In this document: in pieces, positions 37,806 through 46,009 of the stretch
Layout: the number at the start of each line of letters is the position of its first letter
Numbering within the stretch: the first letter of the stretch is position 1
Assembly (NCBI RefSeq): GCF_002553505.1
Contig: NZ_PDCP01000001.1
Span: 1-64,000 of the forward strand
DNA length: 64,000 nt
Direction: 5' to 3'
DNA from: Mycolicibacterium agri
GTDB lineage: Bacteria; Actinomycetota; Actinomycetes; Mycobacteriales; Mycobacteriaceae
The notes under the pieces: model-generated
The model's database searches: none
Seen by the model: only the letters and a program-made list of their open reading frames with translations
Told to the model about the DNA's origin: nothing
Program-made: the position numbers and the translations under genes

Positions 37806-38660
37806 ATGGACCGGATCCGCCGCGGCTGGGCGCTGACCAAGCAAAGTTGGTCTGTGCTGCAAAGCGACCGGTCGCTGGTGATCTTTCCGATCCTTTCGTC
37901 GATCTTCGCCACACTGGCCGCCGCGGCGATCTGGGCGCCGACCGTGGTGATCAACGGGCTGCTGACCGGCAGCGGCGTCGACGAAGGTGATCCGGCGTAC
38001 TACATCGCCACTGCCGCAACGATTTACGTGACGACGTTCGTCGCGATCTTCTTCAACGTCGCGCTCTCGGCGTGCGCGGTGCGGTCGATGCGCGGGGAGG
38101 ACACCTCGGTCGGCGACGGTGTCAGCGCCGCGACGCGTCGCTTCGGCGCGATCCTCGGTTGGACGCTGGTGTCGGGCAGCGTCGGCGTGGTTCTGCGGTT
38201 GATCGAGGAGCGGGCGCCTCTGCTGGGCCGGATCGCCGGATGGATGACCGGCGCCGCATGGGCCGTCGCATCGTTTTTCGTCATCCCGATCATCGCGCTC
38301 GAAGGCGACGGCCCGATCCGCTCGCTCAAACGGTCCACCGCCGTCGTCAAGGAGCGGTGGGGTGAGGGCGCCACCGGCGCCGTCACGATATCGGTGGTGG
38401 CCGTACTGCTCGGGATCGTCATCGCGGTCGCCGGGACCATCGGTGTGATCACGCTGATGACGCTCGAGGCGTGGCCGTTCGCCATCGGCCTGATCGTCGC
38501 CACCGTCGTCGCGGTCATCCTCGTCTCGGTCGTGTCGAGCGCGCTGTCGCAGATCTTCCGGGTCGCGGTCTACCAGTACGCCGCGACGGGGCAGGCGGCG
38601 GGCACGTTCGACGCAGAATTGCTGGAGCGCGCATTCGACGGGCGCGTCCGCCGCGGCTGA
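37806..38660 (+). CDS. DUF6159-like multi-pass membrane protein
   Basis: A 284-residue protein with about six hydrophobic segments, starting MDRIRRGWALTKQSWSVLQS, a typical opening of this actinobacterial membrane family, followed by SLVIFPILSSIFATLAAAAI. A conserved-looking cytoplasmic stretch (SLKRSTAVVKERWGEGATGA) lies between the middle segments. Function unknown. A longer upstream frame would cover the ppa promoter and start codon, so the ATG at the GAGG-type leader was preferred. It precedes dacB by 56 bp in the same direction. Confidence 0.75.
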   Translation: MDRIRRGWALTKQSWSVLQSDRSLVIFPILSSIFATLAAAAIWAPTVVINGLLTGSGVDEGDPAYYIATAATIYVTTFVAIFFNVALSACAVRSMRGEDTSVGDGVSAATRRFGAILGWTLVSGSVGVVLRLIEERAPLLGRIAGWMTGAAWAVASFFVIPIIALEGDGPIRSLKRSTAVVKERWGEGATGAVTISVVAVLLGIVIAVAGTIGVITLMTLEAWPFAIGLIVATVVAVILVSVVSSALSQIFRVAVYQYAATGQAAGTFDAELLERAFDGRVRRG

Positions 38661-38716
38661 CCTCGTACTTCCGCCCAGCGGATACCCTGCTTGGGCAGGC
38701 AGGAGTCAGGAGAAGT

Positions 38717-40096
38717 ATGCGTCCCACCCAGTGGCGACGATCCACCCACGTACTGATGGGGGTGGTCGTTGTGCTGGTGGTCGCCGCCGTCGTCGCGGTC
38801 GCGGCGCTGCTCAACGGCGGCCGGTCCAGCGACGCCAGCGCGATCCCGCCCGCCCCGCCTGCCGCGACGGCCAACCCGGCGATCAAGCCGGTGTCGGACG
38901 ACGCGGACAAACCGGTCCCGGACAAGCTGGCCGCCACGCTGGCGTTGACGCTGGCCGACCCCAACCTCGGCGCCTTCACCGGCAAGATCAGCGACGCGAT
39001 GACTGGCGAACAGCTGTGGGCCCAAGGCGCCGATGTGCCGATGCAACCGGCATCGGTGACCAAGGTGTTGACGACGGCGGCCGCGCTGCACGCGCTCGAC
39101 CGCGACGCGCGTCTCACGACCAAGGTGCTGGCGTCCGACCGGCAGCCCGGGCTGGTCGTGCTGAAGGGTGGCGGCGATCCGACGCTGTCGGCCGCACCGA
39201 AAGGCAAGGACAGCTGGTACCGCAACGCGGCCCGCATCAGCGACCTGGCCGACCAGGTGCGTCGCAGCGGCGTGAAGGTGACGGCGGTGCAGGTCGACGT
39301 CAGCGCCTACAGTGGGCCGACGATGGCCCCCGGCTGGGATCCGCTCGACATCGACGGCGGTGACATCGCGCCGATGGAAGCGGTGATGCTCGACGGCGGC
39401 CGCACCCAGCCGGTCAGCGTCGACTCCGCCCGATCCAAGACGCCCGCGTTGGACGCGGGCCGCGCGCTGGCCGCCGCGCTGCGCGTCGACCCGGCCACCG
39501 TCACCGTGTCCACGTCGCCGGTCGACGGCCAGGAGATCGCGTCGGTACAGTCGCCGCCGTTGATGGAGCGCCTGCGCGAGATGATGAACCAGTCCGACAA
39601 CGTGATGGCCGAGTCCATCGGTCGGGAAGTGGCTGCCGCGCAAGGCAAACCGCAAAGCTTCGAGGGCTCTGTGCGGGCGGTGCTCGAAGAGTTGAACAAC
39701 GCAGGCATCGACACCGCCGGGTCGCGGCTGATGGACTGCAGTGGCCTGTCGATTGACGACCGGCTCAGCGCCGAGACACTCGACGACATCGTCACCGCCG
39801 CCGCCGGGCCCGACCAGCCGAAGCTGCGGCCCCTGGTGGACCTGCTGCCCATCGCGGGCGGCAGCGGCACGCTGTCCAACCGGTTCCTCGACACCGAGCC
39901 CGAGCGTGAGTCGGCCGGCTGGTTGCGCGCCAAGACCGGATCGCTGACAGGCACCAACTCGCTCGTCGGGATCGTCACCGACGCCAGCGGCCGGGTGCTG
40001 ACGTTTGCGCTGCTTTCCAACAACGCCGGCCCGACCGGCCGCACCGCCATCGATGCGTTCGCCGCGACACTGCGGTCATGTGGGTGCAGCGGATGA
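38717..40096 (+). CDS. dacB: D-alanyl-D-alanine carboxypeptidase / PBP4-type (Rv3627c-like)
   Basis: A 459-residue class C low-molecular-mass penicillin-binding protein. An N-terminal membrane anchor or signal (HVLMGVVVVLVVAAVVAVAALL) is followed by the catalytic SxxK in MQPASVTKVLTTAAAL, the SxN-type SDN in NQSDNVMAES and the KTG triad in RAKTGSLTGTN. The large insert between SxxK and SDN is typical of PBP4/DacB. It trims or cuts peptidoglycan stem peptides outside the membrane. The leader AGGAG is well placed. The stop overlaps the next gene (ATGA). Confidence 0.93.
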   Translation: MRPTQWRRSTHVLMGVVVVLVVAAVVAVAALLNGGRSSDASAIPPAPPAATANPAIKPVSDDADKPVPDKLAATLALTLADPNLGAFTGKISDAMTGEQLWAQGADVPMQPASVTKVLTTAAALHALDRDARLTTKVLASDRQPGLVVLKGGGDPTLSAAPKGKDSWYRNAARISDLADQVRRSGVKVTAVQVDVSAYSGPTMAPGWDPLDIDGGDIAPMEAVMLDGGRTQPVSVDSARSKTPALDAGRALAAALRVDPATVTVSTSPVDGQEIASVQSPPLMERLREMMNQSDNVMAESIGREVAAAQGKPQSFEGSVRAVLEELNNAGIDTAGSRLMDCSGLSIDDRLSAETLDDIVTAAAGPDQPKLRPLVDLLPIAGGSGTLSNRFLDTEPERESAGWLRAKTGSLTGTNSLVGIVTDASGRVLTFALLSNNAGPTGRTAIDAFAATLRSCGCSG

Positions 40097-41142
40097 GCAG
40101 GTCAACCAAGGTCACCGTCGGTCGCGCCGTCGACTGGAACTTCGCCGCCACGATCGGCGCGAAGCTGGCCAAACCCGGCCCGGCGGCCACCGACTACACC
40201 CGCAACCAGGTGATCGAGCAGTTGGCGAGCGCGTCGGTGCGCGCCGAGATACCGGTGCGGGAGGTGACCGGGCTGAACGAGGGCGCCGACGTGTCGCAGG
40301 CCCGCATCGTCGACCGGCCCGAATGGATCAGGGCGGCATCGCAATCCATGAAGGTGATGACCGGCGGGACCAACGGCGAGCGGCCCAACTTCATCATGGG
40401 CCGCGTCACCGGCGCGCAGACGGGTGCGGTGCTGGCGTTCATCTCCTCGGGCATACTCGGCCAGTACGATCCCTTCGGCGACAACGGCGGCGAGCTTCTT
40501 CTGGTGTATCCCAACGTGATTGCCGTCGAACGCCAGCTGCGAGTGGTGCCTGCCGACTTCCGGTTGTGGGTGTGCCTGCACGAGGTGACCCACCGGGTGC
40601 AGTTCCGCGCCAACCCGTGGCTGGCCGAGCACATGTCGAACGCGCTCGCGGTGCTGACAGAGGAAACCGGGGAAGATGTCACCGAAATGGTCGGCAGGCT
40701 GGCCAGCTTCGTCCGTGACCGCCGCGATGGCGTTGCGTCAGAACCGAATTCGACCGGTGTGCTGGGCGTGTTGCGGGCCGTACAGTCCGAGCCGCAGCGG
40801 CGCGCGCTGGACCAGTTGCTGGTGCTTGGCACGCTGCTGGAGGGCCACGCCGACCATGTGATGGACGCCGTCGGGCCCGCCGTGGTGCCGTCGGTGGGCA
40901 CCATTCGGCGCCGCTTCGACGACCGGCGCAAGCGCAAGCAGCCGCCGCTGCAACGCCTGTTGCGGGCGCTGCTCGGCATCGACGCGAAGATGAGCCAGTA
41001 CACGCGGGGCAAGGCGTTCGTCGACCACGTCGTACGACAGGTCGGCATGGCGCGGTTCAACACGATCTGGTCCGGACCCGAGACACTTCCTCTGCCAGAC
41101 GAAATCGAGGACCCGCAGCGATGGATCGACAGGGTGCTGTAG
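40093..41142 (+). CDS. Zinc-dependent metalloprotease, DUF2342 family (Rv3626c-like)
   Basis: A 349-residue protein with an HExxH zinc site, CLHEVTHRVQF, and the conserved opening VGRAVDWNFAATIGAKL. A second conserved block is GHADHVMDAVGPAVVPSV, which may supply further zinc ligands. The family is widespread in actinobacteria next to dacB and tilS; its substrate is not established. An in-frame ATG 15 bases upstream is also possible. The chosen ATG forms an ATGA overlap with the dacB stop. Its end overlaps tilS by 22 bases, so dacB, this gene and tilS form a coupled unit. Confidence 0.88.
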   Translation: MSRSTKVTVGRAVDWNFAATIGAKLAKPGPAATDYTRNQVIEQLASASVRAEIPVREVTGLNEGADVSQARIVDRPEWIRAASQSMKVMTGGTNGERPNFIMGRVTGAQTGAVLAFISSGILGQYDPFGDNGGELLLVYPNVIAVERQLRVVPADFRLWVCLHEVTHRVQFRANPWLAEHMSNALAVLTEETGEDVTEMVGRLASFVRDRRDGVASEPNSTGVLGVLRAVQSEPQRRALDQLLVLGTLLEGHADHVMDAVGPAVVPSVGTIRRRFDDRRKRKQPPLQRLLRALLGIDAKMSQYTRGKAFVDHVVRQVGMARFNTIWSGPETLPLPDEIEDPQRWIDRVL

Positions 41143-42092
41143 CCGCGCTGCGCAGCGCGGTCGAGGAGTTCGGCCGCCGCTATCTCGACGCCGACGACTG
41201 GTGGTGCGTGGCGCTGTCGGGCGGACCGGACTCGCTGGCGCTGACCGCCGTCGCCGCCGAACTCAAGCCGACCACGGCACTGATCGTCGACCACCGGCTG
41301 CAGCCCGACTCCGACCGTGTCGCGACGACCGCGCGGCAGCAAGCCATCGAGCTGGGATGTGTTGACGCGCAGGTACTTTGCGTCAACGTCGGAACCCAGG
41401 GCGGTCCGGAGGCGGCGGCGCGCAGCGCACGCTATCGCGCGCTCGATGAGGCCCGCGACGGCGCCGCGGTCCTGCTCGGCCACACCCTCGACGACCAGGC
41501 CGAGACGGTGCTGCTCGGCCTGGGCCGCGGCTCGGGGGCACGGTCGATCGCGGGCATGCGGCCCTACGATCCGCCATGGTGTCGCCCGCTGTTGGGCGTC
41601 CGCCGCGCGGTCACTCACGCGGCGTGCGCAGAACTGGGCGTCGCACCCTGGCACGACCCGCACAACGCCGACCCGCGCTACACCCGCACCCGGCTGCGCA
41701 CGGAGGTGCTGCCGCTTTTGGAGGACGTGCTCGGCGGCGGGGTGGCCGAAGCGCTGGCCCGCACCGCGACCGCGCTGCGTGAGGACAACGACACGCTCGA
41801 CGAGTTGGCGGGCAAGGCGCTGGCGGAGGCTTCCGCGGGCGACGGGCTGGATACCGGCCGGCTGGCGGCGCTGCCCGCGGCGGTGCGGCGCCGGGTGATC
41901 CGCGGCTGGCTGCTGGCAGGCGGCGCAGCCAATCTGACCGACAAGCAGATCCGCGGCGTCGACGCGTTGGTCACCGACTGGCGGGGCCAGGGTGGTGTCG
42001 CGGTGGGCTCACCGCTGACAGAGGAGCGGCTGTTCGCGGGGCGTCGCGACGGCGTGCTGAGGTTGTATCGAGAACCGGTTCACAGAAGTTAG
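41121..42092 (+). CDS. tilS: tRNA(Ile)-lysidine synthase
   Basis: A 323-residue N-type ATP pyrophosphatase that makes lysidine at C34 of tRNA-Ile2 (CAU), changing codon reading from AUG to AUA. The PP-loop [10 protein letters not shown] is at about residues 34-43, with [16 protein letters not shown] and the Arg-rich [15 protein letters not shown]. The C-terminal domain is short, as in other mycobacterial proteins. The gene overlaps the metalloprotease and precedes hpt, an order conserved in mycobacteria. Confidence 0.94.
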   Translation: MDRQGAVAALRSAVEEFGRRYLDADDWWCVALSGGPDSLALTAVAAELKPTTALIVDHRLQPDSDRVATTARQQAIELGCVDAQVLCVNVGTQGGPEAAARSARYRALDEARDGAAVLLGHTLDDQAETVLLGLGRGSGARSIAGMRPYDPPWCRPLLGVRRAVTHAACAELGVAPWHDPHNADPRYTRTRLRTEVLPLLEDVLGGGVAEALARTATALREDNDTLDELAGKALAEASAGDGLDTGRLAALPAAVRRRVIRGWLLAGGAANLTDKQIRGVDALVTDWRGQGGVAVGSPLTEERLFAGRRDGVLRLYREPVHRS

Positions 42093-42141
42093 GGGCACAC
42101 CTACGTTGGTCGAGCGCGGGAACACATGGCACGCTGTGGAG

Positions 42142-42720
42142 GTGGCATCCGAGGAGGTGTATCCGGGCGACATCAAATCGGTGTTGCTCTCCGAAGAGCA
42201 GATCCAGACCCGGATCGCGGAGCTGGGCGCTCAGGTGGGTGTCGACTACAAGGACGCCATCGAGGCGAGCAACCAGGATCTGTTGCTGGTGACCGTGCTC
42301 AAGGGCGCGGTGTTCTTCGTGACCGATCTGGCCCGCGCGATCCCGTTGCCGACCCAGCTGGAGTTCATGGCGGTCAGCTCGTACGGCTCGTCGACGTCGT
42401 CGTCGGGTGTGGTGCGCATCCTCAAGGACCTCGACCGCGACATCAACGACCGCGACGTTCTCATCGTCGAGGACATCGTCGACTCCGGGCTGACCCTGTC
42501 CTGGCTGCTGCGCAACCTCGCGACGCGGCACCCGCGCTCGCTGCGGGTGTGCACGCTGATGCGCAAACCCGACGCGGTCCGCGACGACGTCGACATCACC
42601 TACATCGGTTTCGACATCCCCAATGAGTTCGTCGTCGGCTACGGCCTCGACTACGCCGAGCGCTACCGCGACCTGCCCTACATCGGCACGCTCGACCCGA
42701 AGGTCTACCAAGAGTTCTGA
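42142..42720 (+). CDS. hpt: Hypoxanthine-guanine phosphoribosyltransferase
   Basis: A 192-residue type I phosphoribosyltransferase of purine salvage. The PRPP-binding motif is [13 protein letters not shown], the flexible loop [13 protein letters not shown], and the purine-binding part ends [19 protein letters not shown]. The start is uncertain: the GTG chosen gives a protein aligned with [10 protein letters not shown] of M. tuberculosis Hpt with a short leader. Alternatives are GTG at 42136 and TTG at 42106. It lies 49 bp after tilS and was probably transcribed with it. Confidence 0.95.
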   Translation: MASEEVYPGDIKSVLLSEEQIQTRIAELGAQVGVDYKDAIEASNQDLLLVTVLKGAVFFVTDLARAIPLPTQLEFMAVSSYGSSTSSSGVVRILKDLDRDINDRDVLIVEDIVDSGLTLSWLLRNLATRHPRSLRVCTLMRKPDAVRDDVDITYIGFDIPNEFVVGYGLDYAERYRDLPYIGTLDPKVYQEF

Positions 42721-42746
42721 TGCGCGCTCCCCATGGCGCCCACCTG

Positions 42747-42770
42747 ACGCCCAAACCAACGTATGGGCGT
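42747..42770. promoter_or_regulatory. Inverted repeat between hpt and the molybdoprotein gene
   Basis: ACGCCCA and TGGGCGT (7 bp) are separated by ten bases. It lies 27 bases after the hpt stop and 63 before the oxidoreductase start. It could be a weak terminator of hpt (no T-run) or an operator for the oxidoreductase gene. Confidence 0.35.
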
Positions 42771-42832
42771 AGAAGTGCGAGAAGAATCCGCCATTTCGTC
42801 GGTCTCGGCGCAGGATGGCGCAGGATGAGGAC

Positions 42833-45058
42833 ATGACACGGACGGCTCTGCGCATCTGCCCGCTGTGCGAGGCCACCTGCGGCCTCACCCTGACCATCGA
42901 CGACGGCCGAGTCACCGGCGCCCGCGGCGACCGCGACGACGTGTTCAGCGCCGGCTTCATCTGCCCGAAGGGCGCGAGCTTCGCCGAACTCGACAACGAC
43001 CCCGACCGGTTGGCGCAGCCGCTGATCCGCCGCGACGGCGTGCTGGTCGAGACGACGTGGCGCGAGGCGTTCGATGTCGTCGCCGACCGGCTCGGCGCGG
43101 TCATCGGCACGCACGGCGGCGGGTCGGTAGGCGTGTACCTGGGCAACCCGAACGCCCACACCGTCGCGGGCAGCCTGTACCCGCCGCTGATCATCCGCGG
43201 GCTCGGCACCCGTCAGGTGTTCTCCGCGAGCACCCTGGACCAGATGCCCAAGCACGTCGCGCTCGGCTATATGTTCGGCAGCCCGGTCGCTTTCACCGTG
43301 CCCGACCTCGACCGCACCGACTATCTGGTGATCATCGGCGCGAATCCGCTTGTCTCCAACGGCAGTTTGGCCACCGCCGCCGATTTTCCCGGCAAGCTGC
43401 GCGCGCTGCGCGACCGCGGCGGCAAGCTCGTCGTGATCGACCCGGCCCGCACCCGCACCGCCGAACTGGCCGACCGCCATCTCGCCCCACGGCCCGGCAC
43501 CGATGCGGCGCTGCTCTTCGCCGTCGTGGCCGTGCTGTTCGAAGAAGGCCTTGTCGCAACGGATCTCGGCGGTCTGGCCGAGCACGTCAACGGCGTCGAC
43601 GACGTCCGCCGTCTCGCCGCGGACTTCCCGCCGGAGAGCGTCAGCGCGTACTGCGGAGTGCCGGCCGACGAGATCCGCGCACTCGCACGTGAGCTGGCGT
43701 CGGCGCCGACGGCGGCCGTGTACGGCAGAATCGGCACGTGCACAGTGGAATTCGGCACGCTCACCAGCTGGCTCGTCGACGTCATCAACGTGCTGACCGG
43801 CAATCTCGACCGGCCCGGCGGCGCGATGTTCCCGCTCGGGGCGACGGCGCCGGCACCACGCCCGCCCAAGCCCGGCAGCGGCTTCCGGACCGGACGGTGG
43901 CACAGCCGGGTGTCCGGCCATCCCGAAGTGTTGTCCGAAATGCCTTCCGCCGCACTGGCGGAAGAGATCGACACATCCGGCGACGGCCAGATCAAGGCAA
44001 TGATCACGATCGCGGGCAACCCGGTGCTGTCCGCACCCGACGGCGACCGACTCGACCGCGCCCTCGACAGCCTCGAGTTCATGCTCTGCGTCGACCCGTA
44101 CCTCAACGAGACCACCCGGCACGCCGACGTCATCCTGCCGCCGCCATCGCCATCGCGCAGCCCGCATTACGATTTCGCGCTGAACAACCTCGCGGTGCGC
44201 AACAACGTGCGCTACTCGCCGCCGGTGCTGCCGCTCGACGGTAGGCTCGACGAGGCCGAGATCCTGTCTCGAATCGCGTTGATTCTCTACGGTGTCGGCG
44301 TCGACGGCGACCCGGCGCTCGTCGACGAGCAGGTCATCGCGACGACACTGGCCAAGGAGACCGGCGACAAGGACTCACCGGTGGCGGGGCGGCCGGTCGA
44401 CGAACTGACCGCGATGCTGCCGGAAGGCCCGGGTTACGAACGGCGACTGGACATGATGCTGCGGCTCGGCCCGTACGGCGACGCCTTCGGCGCTCGGCCC
44501 GACGGCTTGACACTGGCGCGGGTCAAGGCCGCACCGCACGGCATCGACCTCGGCCCGCTGCAGCCCAGGCTGCGCGAAGTGCTCCGAACGCCAAGCGGCA
44601 GAGTCGAACTCGCGCCCGAACCACTGCGGGCCGATGTGGCGAGACTAAACGCCGCGCTGGGCCGCGACGTGGACGGGTTCGTCCTGATCGGCCGTCGCCA
44701 TCTGCGTTCGAACAACAGCTGGATGCACAACGTGCCGGCGCTGGCCCGCGGATCCAACCGATGCACGCTGCAGATGCATCCCGATGACGTCGCCGAACTC
44801 GGGCTTGCCGACACCGCCAAGGTCAAGGGGCCCGGCGGTGAAGTGCTGGCCCCGGTCGAACCGTCGCCGGGGATGCGCCGCGGCGTGGTGTCGCTGCCGC
44901 ACGGTTGGGGTCATGACCGGACAGGCAGCCGTCAACAAGTCGCATCCGGGCAGCCAGGGGTCAACGTCAACCAACTCAACGACGGCCACAGCCTGGACCC
45001 GCTGTCGGGCACAGCCGTGCTCAACGGAATCCCGGTCGACATCGCGCCCGCCGACTGA
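42833..45058 (+). CDS. Molybdopterin-dependent oxidoreductase with an N-terminal iron-sulfur site
   Basis: A 741-residue DMSO-reductase-family enzyme. The N-terminal [4Fe-4S] cysteines are in CPLCEATCGLTL and FICPKG, followed by the bis-MGD-binding domains (VYLGNPNAHTVAGSLY, DYLVIIGANPLVSNGSLATA, MITIAGNPVLSAPDG). The C-terminal cofactor-binding domain contains LQMHPDDVAELGLADTAKVK and LPHGWGHDR. No twin-arginine signal is present, so it should be cytoplasmic, like formate-dehydrogenase-related or nitrate-reductase-related enzymes. Substrate unknown. It stands alone between hpt and the IclR gene. The start MTRTALRICPLC was chosen over one 18 bases upstream on leader spacing. Confidence 0.9.
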   Translation: MTRTALRICPLCEATCGLTLTIDDGRVTGARGDRDDVFSAGFICPKGASFAELDNDPDRLAQPLIRRDGVLVETTWREAFDVVADRLGAVIGTHGGGSVGVYLGNPNAHTVAGSLYPPLIIRGLGTRQVFSASTLDQMPKHVALGYMFGSPVAFTVPDLDRTDYLVIIGANPLVSNGSLATAADFPGKLRALRDRGGKLVVIDPARTRTAELADRHLAPRPGTDAALLFAVVAVLFEEGLVATDLGGLAEHVNGVDDVRRLAADFPPESVSAYCGVPADEIRALARELASAPTAAVYGRIGTCTVEFGTLTSWLVDVINVLTGNLDRPGGAMFPLGATAPAPRPPKPGSGFRTGRWHSRVSGHPEVLSEMPSAALAEEIDTSGDGQIKAMITIAGNPVLSAPDGDRLDRALDSLEFMLCVDPYLNETTRHADVILPPPSPSRSPHYDFALNNLAVRNNVRYSPPVLPLDGRLDEAEILSRIALILYGVGVDGDPALVDEQVIATTLAKETGDKDSPVAGRPVDELTAMLPEGPGYERRLDMMLRLGPYGDAFGARPDGLTLARVKAAPHGIDLGPLQPRLREVLRTPSGRVELAPEPLRADVARLNAALGRDVDGFVLIGRRHLRSNNSWMHNVPALARGSNRCTLQMHPDDVAELGLADTAKVKGPGGEVLAPVEPSPGMRRGVVSLPHGWGHDRTGSRQQVASGQPGVNVNQLNDGHSLDPLSGTAVLNGIPVDIAPAD

Positions 45059-45096
45059 GCCGCAGCCCGGTGGCGCCAAAGCCGTTGTGTGGCAAT

Positions 45097-45876
45097 CTAG
45101 CTCAATCGCGCCGAGACCCGCCGGGCGACGTCCAGCAGCAGCGGGGCAATCCGCTCCGCGCGGGCTGTGGTGAGCCGGGATCGCGGTCCGCACACGCTGA
45201 TCGCCGCGATGACCACGCCGCGGACGCCGAAGACCGGCGCGGCCACGGCGCCGGCGTCGGGATTGCGTTCACCGCTGGAGGTCACGTAGCCGCGCTCACG
45301 CGCATGCTCGAGGTCCTCGTTCAACGTCCTGATCGCCTCCTCGTCGAGGCCGTAGAGCTCCGACTCCAGCGCGATCGCACGATCGCGGAACTCCGGTTCG
45401 GCGTAGGCGAGCAGGATCTTCCCGCTCGCGCCGGCGTGCCACGGCCGAAACACGCCGAGCTCCACCGTCATTCGGACATGCTGCGGGCTTTCGAACTGCG
45501 CCACATGCACCCGTCCGCCGGCGACTGGTCGGGACAGCAGGGTCGTTTCCTGCGTTCGGTCGCGCAGTTCGCGCAGCAGCGGCGCCGCCTCGCGCTCCAG
45601 CTTCGACAGGCTCAGCGCCTTTGCGCCCATGGCGACCGCCGCCGGACCGAGCAGGTAACTGGTCGTGCCGGGGGCCTGCTCCACCAGGTTCCTGGAAGCC
45701 AGCGACCGCAGCACACGGTGGGCCACCGACTTGCTCATGCCCAATTCGGTGGCCAACTCCGTGACCCCGAGCGGTTCCGTCGCGTCCATCAACAGCAAAA
45801 GGACGTCGGCAACCCGGTCGGCGGCCTCCGTTCCACCAGCTGTTCCGCTTAGAGGAACAGTGTTGTGCAATGACAC
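45097..45876 (-). CDS. IclR-family transcriptional regulator
   Basis: A 259-residue regulator with an N-terminal winged helix-turn-helix (EPLGVTELATELGMSKSVAHRVL, in parts residues 36-58) and a C-terminal GAF-like effector domain (RPWHAGASGKILLAYAEPEF, RGYVTSSGERNPDAGAVAAPVF). IclR proteins bind palindromes near their own and neighbouring promoters and respond to small carboxylates or aromatics. It diverges from the CoA-transferase operon. A palindrome overlaps its own first codons, implying autoregulation. The GTG (VSLHN) start is chosen; GTG 15 bases upstream is possible. Effector is unknown, presumably a substrate or CoA ester of the adjacent pathway. Confidence 0.9.
   Translation of the reverse strand: MSLHNTVPLSGTAGGTEAADRVADVLLLLMDATEPLGVTELATELGMSKSVAHRVLRSLASRNLVEQAPGTTSYLLGPAAVAMGAKALSLSKLEREAAPLLRELRDRTQETTLLSRPVAGGRVHVAQFESPQHVRMTVELGVFRPWHAGASGKILLAYAEPEFRDRAIALESELYGLDEEAIRTLNEDLEHARERGYVTSSGERNPDAGAVAAPVFGVRGVVIAAISVCGPRSRLTTARAERIAPLLLDVARRVSARLS
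45841..45859. promoter_or_regulatory. Putative IclR operator 1 (overlaps start of iclR-like gene)
   Basis: TGTTCCGCTTAGAGGAACA has 6-bp perfect arms around seven bases. It matches operator 2 at 14 of 17 core positions (TTCCGCT.A..GGAACA). It falls just inside the regulator's coding region, about 20-35 bases from its start, so binding would block its transcription or elongation. Confidence 0.7.
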
Positions 45877-45964
45877 CAGCTCAATCCTCACTGTTGAGAT
45901 AGGACCTTAACGCCCGCGCGCGGGTGTCACTAGCGTACCGACGTGTTGGGCATCACAGTGTGCA

Positions 45965-45981
45965 TTCCGCTCAACGGAACA
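45965..45981. promoter_or_regulatory. Putative IclR operator 2 (CoA-transferase operon promoter)
   Basis: TTCCGCTCAACGGAACA, with TTCCG/CGGAA arms around five bases, lies 28 bases upstream of the CoA-transferase ATG and shares the TTCCGCT..GGAACA pattern of operator 1. The location between promoter and ribosome-binding site suits repression of the catabolic operon. Confidence 0.7.
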
Positions 45982-46009
45982 ACTTTTCCCTGCGCTTAGG
46001 AGATCTTTG

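Noticed and set aside
42721..42832. Molybdenum-cofactor riboswitch before the oxidoreductase gene
   Set aside because: The 112-bp region has only one simple inverted repeat and is too small and unstructured for the known aptamer.
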